A stretch of DNA of 6,632 nt, taken from an uncultured Oscillospiraceae bacterium. Its GTDB lineage: Bacteria > Bacillota_A > Clostridia > Oscillospirales > Oscillospiraceae. Shown here piece by piece: positions 1 through 5,869 of this stretch. The notes beneath the pieces are model-generated. The model saw nothing but the letters and a program-made list of their open reading frames with translations. It was not told the DNA's origin and ran no database searches. The stretch spans positions 1 to 6,632 of the forward strand of contig CAAEDK010000243.1 in assembly GCA_900754605.1 (NCBI GenBank), in the 5' to 3' direction. Made by a program: the position numbers and the translations under genes. The stretch's first letter is position 1, and each line of letters starts with the position of its first letter.

Positions 1-1
1 C

Positions 2-3000
2 CAGGCGCCCGCCACGCTGGAGGAGGTAAACGCGCTGTGGACGGACCTGAAGGAAGCCCGGCGGACTTATGAAAAGGCGGAGGCCAGGAACCTTCTGACA
101 GACAGCGACGAGGCGCAGGTGGGGCGGCTGCTGCGGGGGGAGATCGAGCCGCGGCACCTGAACCCGGAGAGGGACAATGTCCGGGGGATCACGGAGGTCT
201 ATCAGGCGAAGCGGGAATACGAGCGGATCACCGGCCTGCTGCGGCTGTGGAACCAGAGCCGGAAAGCGGAGATGCGGACCCAGGCGGAGCATCTGCTGGA
301 GACAGCCAACGCCTGGAAGGACAAGAAATCCGGAATCCTGTACGCCCGGGAGACCATGGAGCGGAACATCCGGGATATTGTGCCGGACAGGCAGCTGGCG
401 GAGCAGATCATTGAGACCTACTTCAAGCCGGTCCACCGGGCGGCGGCAGACTCGAACCGTCTGAAGAACCGATACAGAGACCAGGTGCGGGGCATGCATC
501 TCTCCCGCAAGGTGGCAAAGGGAAACACGGTATCCGAGGCCCATGCGGTGCAGCTGCTGGGAGAAGCAGAGGACAACATCCGCATGATCCAGCAGAGCCG
601 CGGCCGGCGGAAAGTCCGGGACGGAAAGACCCTAGAGGAATGGCAGGCGGTGGTCAACGACCTGTGGGCGGAGAACCCGAATCTGGACCAGCAGAAGATC
701 CGGGACGCCGTGGCGGAGTTCCGGACCATCTATGACGAACTGTTCCGGCAGATGAACGACACCAGGATCCGGAACGGATACGAGCCGGTCAACTACCGGC
801 AGGGGTACTTCCCCCACTTCCAGCCGGGAGACGGCGACGGGATTATGGCACAGTTCGGCCGGGCGCTGGGCATCGGGACGGAGGTCACGGCCCTTCCCAC
901 CACCATCAACGGGCTCACGCACGCTTTCCGGCCCGGCATCCGCTGGTTCGGGAACGCGCAGGAGCGCCTGGGCTTCAACACGGCATACGACGCCGTGGAG
1001 GGCTTCGACCGCTACATCGAGGGTGTGGCGGACGTGATCTACCAAACGGACAACATCCAGCGGCTGCGGGCCCTGGCGACGGAGATCCGATACCGGACGG
1101 GAGACGAGGGAATCCGGAAGCAGATCGACCGTGTGCGGAACGACCCAAGCCTGGATGACGAGGACAAGCGGAACCGGATCGAGAAGATCGTGGAGGACGG
1201 GCGATTTGCCCTCTCCAACTTCGTGGTGGACCTGGATGAATACACCAACCTGCTGGCAAACAAGAAGAGCCGGGCGGACCGGGACATGGAGCAGCGGCTG
1301 GGCCGGCGCTTCTATAACGTGGTCCGCGCCCTGGAGAGCCGGGTGGCGGCCAACATGGTGGCCATCAATCCCGCCTCGTGGCTGACAAACTTTATTCCCC
1401 TGACCCAGGGCGGCGCCCTGCTGGATCGAGGGTATCTTCTGCGGGGAATGTGGGAGACACTGTGGTCCTATAAGGAGAGCGACGGCCTGGTGGAGCGGAG
1501 CACTTTCCTCACCAACCGGCGGGGGAGCGACCCGATTTTAAGCGTGTACGAGCAAGGGGCGGAGCCGGCCAACCGGGTCCGCCGACAGCTTCGGAACGCA
1601 GGCATCACGGCCGGCCGGATCGGGGACGTGCTGTCCAGCCCCATGTCCTATATCGACAACTTCACAGCGGACAGCCTGGTCCGGGCCAGATACCGGCAGA
1701 ACCTGGCAAAGGGCATGGGTGAGGACGCGGCCCTGGCGGACGCGGATGCCTTCGCGGCCAGCGTCATGGCGGACCGGAGCAAGGGGTCCACCCCCACTAT
1801 GTTCTCCAGGACGAACCCGGTGTCCAAACTCTTCACACAGTTCCAGCTGGAGGTCAACAACCAGCTGAGCTACGTTTTCAAGGATATGCCAAGGGAGAAA
1901 AAGAACCTGGGCATCCGGGCCCTGATGGCTGCCCTGCTGAAATTTGCCCTGGGCGCCTGGCTCTATGACGAAGTGTATGAGTATCTCATCGGGCGGCGGC
2001 CGGCGCTGGATCCCATCGGCATCCTGAACGACACCGTGGGAGACCTGACCGGCTGGGAGGTGCCGAACCTGGTAGAGCTGGGCGTGGGCACCGCCACCGG
2101 CGATGCGCCGTCCTGGCAGGTGGAGCAGCAGGGCCTCTATGACACCCTGGCCAACCTGGGGACGGCCACGGCGGAGGAATTGCCCTTTATCGGCGGCCTG
2201 CTGGGGGGAGGACGTCTTCCTATCGGAAGCGCCATCCCAGACTTCACAACCCTGGCCCGGGCGGCCACGGACGACGAGTGGGCGCCGGAGAAGCGCCTGA
2301 AGGAGGCGGCGGACGAACTGCAGAAGCCGCTGACCTATCTGGCTACTCCCTTCGGCGGAGGACAACTCAAGCGGGTCCTGCAGGCACTGGATGCCGTGAG
2401 AAAGGGCGGCGTGTACACCCTGGACGCGGAGGGCGAAGAGCAGCTGCAATATCCGGTCTACAACGATACCTTCCAGCAGACGGTGCAGAACGCGATCATG
2501 GCATCCATCTTCGGGACTACGACGCTGAAAACCGGAAGGGACTGGGTAGAAAGCGGATTTGACACGCTGGGCACCGAACAGACAGCGGCCTATCAGGGCA
2601 TGGTGGATGTGGGGGTGCCGGGCGAGGACGCCTACGCGCTCATTCAGGAGCTCCAGGGGCTGAAAGCTGACGAGAAGCGATCCGTCCTGCGGGAGGCCGA
2701 CATCTCCGGAGAGGGAAAGAGCGTGGTATATTACGGCCTGATGGCATCTGACGCAGAGGTGGAGATCATGGACGCCCTGGCAGATCAGGACGCGGACATG
2801 GGAGAAGCGACCCGGGTCCTCATGGAGATCAAGGACGAGGCAAAGAAGAAAGAGAGCGGGAAGAGTGTTCTGGAGGTCCTGGAGGGCTCGGACCTGACCG
2901 GCGAGCAGAAGTCGGAAATTTTCAGAAGGACCGGCGGTGAAAGCAAGGACGAGAAAATCTCCATGGCCGAGACCTACGGGATCTCCGGCGGAGAGTGGAT

Positions 3001-3226
3001 GGAGGCGGAGGAAGCCTTTGCCCGGGAGCGCGAGGAAGAGGAGGCCAAAAGCCTGACCCAGGAGATCGCGGAGGCTGTGATCCGGAACATGGACGGACTG
3101 GACCGGCAGGAGCGGGCCGCCATGTGGCAGCTGCAGAACAAGGGGTGGAACTGGAAGAGCAATCCCTTTGACCGGAAGGTAGGGAAGAAAATCTACGACC
3201 AGATGCACGAGGAGGACGAGGATTGA
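2..3226 (+). CDS. Very large phage-type protein, C-terminal part (5' end outside window)
   Basis: The reading frame is open from base 2 to the TGA at 3224-3226, about 1074 residues. A GTG at 119 could be read as a start, but the 39 codons before it have the same charged, helical composition, so I treat the gene as truncated by the window edge. Most of the chain is alpha-helical and rich in Glu, Arg and Lys. Recognisable landmarks are a GYxPxxYRxGYFPHF motif (776-835), a segment starting MVAINPASWLTNF (1355-1414), a motif around SRTNPVSKLFTQFQLEVNNQ (about 1805-1865), a hydrophobic stretch (about 1907-1990) and then LIGRRPALDPIGIL (1985-2026). I recall this set from giant proteins of Clostridia phages and integrated elements, some annotated with large polyvalent protein-associated domains such as LPD38; I could not verify this. 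The last ~600 bases encode three loosely similar helical units. Tape-measure, ejected internal-virion or polyvalent protein are all possible roles. The gene is confident; its function is not. Confidence 0.85.
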   Translation, partial: QAPATLEEVNALWTDLKEARRTYEKAEARNLLTDSDEAQVGRLLRGEIEPRHLNPERDNVRGITEVYQAKREYERITGLLRLWNQSRKAEMRTQAEHLLETANAWKDKKSGILYARETMERNIRDIVPDRQLAEQIIETYFKPVHRAAADSNRLKNRYRDQVRGMHLSRKVAKGNTVSEAHAVQLLGEAEDNIRMIQQSRGRRKVRDGKTLEEWQAVVNDLWAENPNLDQQKIRDAVAEFRTIYDELFRQMNDTRIRNGYEPVNYRQGYFPHFQPGDGDGIMAQFGRALGIGTEVTALPTTINGLTHAFRPGIRWFGNAQERLGFNTAYDAVEGFDRYIEGVADVIYQTDNIQRLRALATEIRYRTGDEGIRKQIDRVRNDPSLDDEDKRNRIEKIVEDGRFALSNFVVDLDEYTNLLANKKSRADRDMEQRLGRRFYNVVRALESRVAANMVAINPASWLTNFIPLTQGGALLDRGYLLRGMWETLWSYKESDGLVERSTFLTNRRGSDPILSVYEQGAEPANRVRRQLRNAGITAGRIGDVLSSPMSYIDNFTADSLVRARYRQNLAKGMGEDAALADADAFAASVMADRSKGSTPTMFSRTNPVSKLFTQFQLEVNNQLSYVFKDMPREKKNLGIRALMAALLKFALGAWLYDEVYEYLIGRRPALDPIGILNDTVGDLTGWEVPNLVELGVGTATGDAPSWQVEQQGLYDTLANLGTATAEELPFIGGLLGGGRLPIGSAIPDFTTLARAATDDEWAPEKRLKEAADELQKPLTYLATPFGGGQLKRVLQALDAVRKGGVYTLDAEGEEQLQYPVYNDTFQQTVQNAIMASIFGTTTLKTGRDWVESGFDTLGTEQTAAYQGMVDVGVPGEDAYALIQELQGLKADEKRSVLREADISGEGKSVVYYGLMASDAEVEIMDALADQDADMGEATRVLMEIKDEAKKKESGKSVLEVLEGSDLTGEQKSEIFRRTGGESKDEKISMAETYGISGGEWMEAEEAFAREREEEEAKSLTQEIAEAVIRNMDGLDRQERAAMWQLQNKGWNWKSNPFDRKVGKKIYDQMHEEDED

Positions 3227-3263
3227 TGCAAAGCCCCCGGGGATGATCCCCGGGGGCTTTGCA
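3227..3263. terminator. Perfect 17-bp hairpin shared by two convergent genes
   Basis: Bases 3227-3243 and 3247-3263 are perfect reverse complements around a TGA loop at 3244-3246. The stem is GC-rich in its core (GCCCCCGGGG). On the plus strand it is followed by ATTATTCTT, a modest U-rich tail. On the minus strand no U-run follows. The hairpin fills the whole gap between the plus-strand stop (3224-3226) and the minus-strand stop (3264-3266). A terminator for the phage gene is the best reading; bidirectional action is plausible. Confidence 0.8.
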
Positions 3264-3965
3264 TTATTCTTCCCATTCCACCCAAGACCACCAGCAGTCT
3301 GCGCATGGTTCATAGCCCAGGCTCTCGGCAAGCTCGACATTATAAATCAGATATCTTCGACCATCGAGGTGGTAACATCCCCAACAATGGAACTTTTCGC
3401 CGTTTTCTGTAACAATTACAGCGTTTTCCCTGTAAAAAGCTAATTCGCTTGCAGTTTCTTCTTTTGCTGCATTATATCCGTGTGTATAACCTCTATCGTA
3501 GTTTGCCGATCCAACAGTTTTTATGCGTTGATTACACATTTCGTTTATTTCTTCTGCCATAATAGTATATTCACTTTTTGCGGACCACCACGACCAGGCG
3601 GAAAATCCGATGGACAGAAGGCAGATCAAACAGGAAATGAGAACCAGAATAGTACCGGTCGGGCGGGAAAGCGCAACGCGGTTCTTTGGCTGGCGGTACA
3701 CCTCAACGATCTCTTGCGAGGTGGGTACCTGCGTAATCCGCGTAGATGGGACGAACTGCATTGGAGTGCATTTGTTTTTCTTTTTGGCATACCAGTTACA
3801 AGTTGTCTTGGCAAAAAATATCGCGGCTCCGTAAACTGCAACGGTAATGAAAAAAGAGAACAACATCACGCCCTGTAAGGAGGCGGAAGTATCTACGAGC
3901 GAAAGCAACAGCGAGTTCAAAATCGAAGCAATCGCCAAATATACAAACCAGATCAAGAATTTCAT
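3264..3965 (-). CDS. Three-helix membrane protein with a Cys/His extracytoplasmic domain
   Basis: I chose the ATG at 3965-3963 (233 residues, starting MKFLIWF) because AAAGGTGGAG lies about 6 bases upstream; an in-frame ATG at 3989 has GGAGGG directly abutting it, which is a poor spacing. Hydrophobic segments at about residues 3-24, 32-52 and 104-127 suggest three membrane helices. The KKKNK cluster after the second places the 53-103 loop in the cytoplasm, so the C-terminal ~105 residues should be outside. This tail has a YDRGYTHGY stretch (156-164) and then FHCWGCYHL (192-200) followed 20 residues later by GYEPCADC (217-224). The pattern H-x3-C...A-x3-GY-x-PC-x2-C resembles small Ada-like zinc-binding modules, so H193, C197, C221 and C224 may hold a metal; that is inference. 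The start is one base past the stop of the upstream gene, so the two are probably translationally coupled. I do not recognise a named family. Confidence 0.78.
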   Translation of the reverse strand: MKFLIWFVYLAIASILNSLLLSLVDTSASLQGVMLFSFFITVAVYGAAIFFAKTTCNWYAKKKNKCTPMQFVPSTRITQVPTSQEIVEVYRQPKNRVALSRPTGTILVLISCLICLLSIGFSAWSWWSAKSEYTIMAEEINEMCNQRIKTVGSANYDRGYTHGYNAAKEETASELAFYRENAVIVTENGEKFHCWGCYHLDGRRYLIYNVELAESLGYEPCADCWWSWVEWEE

Positions 3966-3966
3966 A

Positions 3967-4233
3967 TTATCTCCACCTTTCCCGTTCATCCCTCCGCCAG
4001 TATCTTTCCATGCGCTTTAGCAAAAGGTTCTGGAGTGGGTAAAAGACGATAAGCGCAGGAATAGATAAGATAAAGCAAGCGACCGAAAGGACCACTAAGA
4101 CTTTTTGAAAGAATCCAGAGTGCCCCATGTTGTCCAAGTAAATGCACAGCTCGTTCAGATAGCCACCGACTGCATAGAAAATGCTGCTTAGGCCAAATCC
4201 GCCAAGGACATACACTGCTTCCAAAAAAAACAC
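3967..4233 (-). CDS. Small two-helix membrane protein with basic tail
   Basis: An 88-residue product with hydrophobic segments at about 1-25 and 42-66 and a strongly basic and charged tail (KRMERYWRRDERERWR, 73-88) that should face the cytoplasm. The likely start is GTG at 4233-4231, since an in-frame TAA lies at 4248-4246 and no ATG lies before residue 36; a second GTG at 4215 is possible. The start is not well supported: only GGGAAAGCG precedes it. The second to fourth codons contain a run of eight T on the coding strand. The stop TAA (3969-3967) is separated by one base from the ATG of the next gene and overlaps the region just after its ribosome binding site, so the pair forms an operon. 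A near-consensus promoter lies about 50 bases upstream. No family recognised. Lower GC than the flanking genes suggests horizontal acquisition. Confidence 0.68.
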   Translation of the reverse strand: MFFLEAVYVLGGFGLSSIFYAVGGYLNELCIYLDNMGHSGFFQKVLVVLSVACFILSIPALIVFYPLQNLLLKRMERYWRRDERERWR

Positions 4234-4273
4234 CGCTTTCCCGTTTTACTTTTTTCTGCTGTTTTATGGGATA

Positions 4274-4304
4274 TTACCATGACTATATCGCCAAATAATG
4301 GTAA
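4274..4304. promoter_or_regulatory. Inverted repeat, candidate operator in the divergent control region
   Basis: TTACCAT (4274-4280) and ATGGTAA (4298-4304) are perfect reverse complements separated by 17 bases, so their centres are 24 bases (a little over two helix turns) apart. One arm abuts the -35 hexamer and the other lies just past the -10 hexamer of the minus-strand promoter, the expected geometry for repression by the adjacent XRE protein. A weaker plus-strand promoter, ATGACT (4279-4284), 17 bases, TAAAGT (4302-4307), overlaps the same sites and could serve the regulator gene itself, allowing autoregulation. Binding is inference. Confidence 0.45.
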
Positions 4305-4310
4305 AGTCAA
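4282..4310 (-). promoter_or_regulatory. Sigma-70-type promoter for the two membrane genes
   Basis: On the minus strand TTGACT (4310-4305) is followed after exactly 17 bases by TATAGT (4287-4282), each 5 of 6 to consensus. It points at the GTG start at 4233, giving an untranslated leader of roughly 40 bases. Confidence 0.65.
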
Positions 4311-4349
4311 CTGAGATACAGATGATTCCCATAAAAGTGAGGGAACGGC

Positions 4350-4598
4350 GTGAAGGCAAACGATTATGAAGGGCGGCGGAATATCTCAGGCGAGCGGGTA
4401 CGCATGAAGCGGCTGTCCATGCGCCTCTCTCAAGCGGCGCTGGCGGCGAAGGTTCAAACCGAAGGCGTGGTCCTGGAGCAAGACGCCATCAGCCGGATCG
4501 AGCTCGGGGAGCGGATGGTACAGGATTATGAGCTTTGGGCGCTGTCCAGCGTGCTGGGCGTCTCCGCTGACTGGCTTTTGTGCGGCGATATGATCTGA
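4350..4598 (+). CDS. XRE-family helix-turn-helix regulator (single domain)
   Basis: An 82-residue protein that is almost only a Cro/C1-type helix-turn-helix domain. Residues about 15-77 follow the family pattern: a first helix (ERVRMKRLSMRLS), the SQAALAAKV helix, a recognition helix around QDAISRIELGER (44-55), and the closing helices ending LGVSADWLL (69-77). The start is GTG at 4350 with GAGGG six bases upstream. It has no ligand-binding or peptidase extension, so it is likely a simple dimeric repressor. It is divergent from the two membrane-protein genes and separated from them by a region with paired inverted repeats, so control of those genes and of itself is the obvious hypothesis. Phage repressor-like and toxin/antitoxin antitoxin-like roles both fit. 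It ends just before a strong terminator, so it is transcribed alone. Confidence 0.85.
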   Translation: MKANDYEGRRNISGERVRMKRLSMRLSQAALAAKVQTEGVVLEQDAISRIELGERMVQDYELWALSSVLGVSADWLLCGDMI

Positions 4599-4610
4599 AC
4601 GAAAAAATTT

Positions 4611-4646
4611 CTCCCATAGGCTTATAGCCTATGGGAGCGTTTTTTT
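4611..4646 (+). terminator. Rho-independent terminator after the XRE gene
   Basis: A perfect 12-bp stem, CTCCCATAGGCT (4611-4622) with AGCCTATGGGAG (4626-4637), loop TAT, followed by a CG and then seven T (4640-4646). An A-run at 4602-4607 upstream would give a U-run on the other strand, so it could also stop minus-strand transcripts. Confidence 0.9.
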
Positions 4647-4661
4647 ATGACTTGGAAGGGA

Positions 4662-4690
4662 TTGACAAATTCCGGCTTTTTATGGATTAT
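4662..4690 (+). promoter_or_regulatory. Promoter of the IS30-type transposase
   Basis: A perfect TTGACA (4662-4667), a 17-base spacer and GATTAT (4685-4690). The predicted transcript starts near 4697. The upstream terminator isolates it from read-through, a common way for transposase genes to be protected from outside transcription. Confidence 0.65.
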
Positions 4691-4704
4691 TAGCGTAGAT
4701 CAAC

Positions 4705-4712
4705 AAGGAGGA
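4705..4712 (+). promoter_or_regulatory. Ribosome binding site of the transposase gene
   Basis: AAGGAGGA lies seven bases before the ATG at 4720, a near-perfect Shine-Dalgarno site that fixes the start codon. Confidence 0.8.
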
Positions 4713-4719
4713 CGGACGC

Positions 4720-5778
4720 ATGGAGAGACGCTTTTCACAACTGCGCTGGAAAGACCGGCTGCGAATTGAGAAAATGCTGAAAGAAGGCCGAAAGGTTCAG
4801 GAAATTGCGGATGCCCTGCGCGTTCATAACTCTACTATTTACCGGGAAATTAAACGGGGCATGACATGCCAGCTGACCAGTGAATGGGAATACATCCAGG
4901 TCTATTGTCCAGAAACTGCGGAGCAGAAATATCAGGAGAATATGCAGGCAAAGGGGCCGGGTCTGAAAATTGGGAATGACCGGGCCCTGGCGGAATATCT
5001 TGAACATCTGATCGCCGACGAACGGTTTTCGCCTGCGGCGGCCCTGGCCAAGATCAAGGAAGAGGGGCGGATATTCTCTGTGGAAATCAGCGAGTGGACC
5101 CTGTATAGCTACATCGACAAGGGAATATTCGCCCGGCTGACCAACAAGGACTTGCCCATGGGAAAGAGAAAGAAGCAGCCATACCGAAAAGTGCGGACGG
5201 CCCGCGTACCCCTGGGGGACAGCATCGAAGACCGGCCGGTGGAAATCAAAATCAGGCGGACATTTGGACACTGGGAGATGGACACGGTGGTTTCTGCCAA
5301 GAGTTCCAAAAAGCGGCTGCTGGTGCTGACGGAGCGGAAGACCCGAGGCGAGATCATCGAACTGATGAAGGACGGGAGTTCTGCAAGCGTCGTTGCGGCC
5401 CTGAATAGGCTGGAGCGGAGGCTGGGGAGCAGGACCTTCCGGCAGGTATTCCGCACGATCACCACCGACAACGGAACAGAGTTTTCGGACTATCAGGGCA
5501 TGGAGAAATCCTGCCTCCGCAAGGGGCCGAGAACGCATATCTACAAGTGCCATCCGTACTCTGCATACGAACGCGGGAGCAATGAAAACTTGAACCGAAT
5601 GATCCGGCGCTTCCTGCCGAAGGAAACGGACTTTTCTTCCCTGACCAGATCGCGCGTGAAAGAAATCGAGCAGTGGATGAACCGGTATCCCCGTGAAACA
5701 CTGGGATGGAAGAACGCAAACACAGTCTTTTGGGAGTGCTTGGAGGATTTGGGAATTTCAACCAATTTAATTGTATAA
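4720..5778 (+). CDS. IS30-family DDE transposase, apparently intact
   Basis: A 352-residue protein of normal IS30-family length. It starts with a helix-turn-helix (about residues 11-45, ending NSTIYREIKRG), which in this family binds the element ends. The catalytic core follows the linker DRPVEIKIRRTFGHWEMDTV: first Asp D188 in HWEMDTV, second Asp D250 in TTDNGTEF, and Glu E284 in HPYSAYERGSNEN. D250 and E284 are separated by 33 residues, the DD(33)E spacing of IS30 elements. The C-terminal part has the usual RRFLPKETDF and a late W-rich stretch (about 319-340). No frameshift, stop or missing catalytic residue is seen, so the enzyme could be active. It has its own promoter and strong ribosome binding site. 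It lies between the XRE gene and the superoxide dismutase gene. Clear terminal inverted repeats were not found close around the gene; see the mobile element entry. Confidence 0.95.
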   Translation: MERRFSQLRWKDRLRIEKMLKEGRKVQEIADALRVHNSTIYREIKRGMTCQLTSEWEYIQVYCPETAEQKYQENMQAKGPGLKIGNDRALAEYLEHLIADERFSPAAALAKIKEEGRIFSVEISEWTLYSYIDKGIFARLTNKDLPMGKRKKQPYRKVRTARVPLGDSIEDRPVEIKIRRTFGHWEMDTVVSAKSSKKRLLVLTERKTRGEIIELMKDGSSASVVAALNRLERRLGSRTFRQVFRTITTDNGTEFSDYQGMEKSCLRKGPRTHIYKCHPYSAYERGSNENLNRMIRRFLPKETDFSSLTRSRVKEIEQWMNRYPRETLGWKNANTVFWECLEDLGISTNLIV

Positions 5779-5830
5779 AATTTTATGGGCTTTTTTTGCA
5801 AATTGAACTTGACTTTTCATGGAGTTTTCC

Positions 5831-5854
5831 AAAAGCGGCGGCGATTGCCGCCGC
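5831..5854 (-). terminator. Rho-independent terminator after the superoxide dismutase gene
   Basis: Read on the minus strand, GCGGCGGC (5854-5847), loop AATC, GCCGCCGC (5842-5835), then TTTT (5834-5831). The perfect 8-bp GC stem starts about 15 bases past the dismutase stop. The U-run is short, so efficiency is uncertain. Confidence 0.7.
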
Positions 5855-5869
5855 CTCTGGAATCTTCCA

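Larger units (their letters stand above)
4262..4336. repeat. Outer 9-bp inverted repeat TTTTATGGG / CCCATAAAA
   Basis: TTTTATGGG at 4262-4270 and its exact complement at 4328-4336 bracket the control region. The same 9-mer recurs at 5781-5789, after the transposase gene, and a one-mismatch copy TTTTATGGA lies at 4678-4686 inside the transposase promoter spacer. The role is unknown; candidates are additional regulator sites or part of transposon ends. Confidence 0.4.
4298..5820 (+). mobile_element. IS30-family insertion element, limits uncertain
   Basis: The transposase gene implies an insertion sequence, but its ends are not obvious. The most suggestive pair of matching inverted blocks is ATGGTAAAGTCAA (4298-4310) with CCCATAAAA (4328-4336) on the left, and on the right TTTTATGGG (5781-5789) with TTGACTTTTCAT (5809-5820). 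The AAAGTCAA and CCCATAAAA blocks are identical and in the same order, with inner spacers of 17 and 19 bases. This would make a ~1.5 kb element that carries the XRE gene and has an outward-facing TTGACT at each end. The alternative is a usual ~1.2 kb element starting just after the terminator at 4646 with degenerate ends. Short target duplications typical of IS30 (2-3 bp) cannot be judged here. Confidence 0.3.

Noticed and set aside
119..121. GTG as the true start of the large phage protein
   Set aside because: The frame is open back to base 2 with 39 codons of the same composition, and there is no gap or promoter. A start outside the window is much more likely.
1538..3340. A 600-codon open frame on the minus strand, antisense to the phage gene
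   Set aside because: It runs through the terminator hairpin and into the minus-strand membrane gene in another frame. Its product is rich in Leu, Gly, His, Arg and Val with no domain pattern, as expected for the antisense of a GC-rich gene. The plus-strand frame carries recognisable motifs.
3480..3878. Plus-strand open frames across the larger membrane gene
   Set aside because: They have no ribosome binding site and no hydrophobic or domain pattern. The minus-strand frame has a good ribosome binding site, clear membrane helices and a Cys/His motif.
4735..5553. A 272-codon open frame on the minus strand within the transposase gene
   Set aside because: The opposite frame is a complete IS30 transposase with all catalytic residues and a strong ribosome binding site; the antisense frame shows no recognisable features.
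5775..5786. Perfect 12-base palindrome ATAAAATTTTAT at the end of the transposase gene, followed by a T-run (5791-5797), as a terminator
   Set aside because: The stem is all A/T and overlaps the stop codon, so the hairpin would be very weak. It may aid termination but I cannot support it as a feature.
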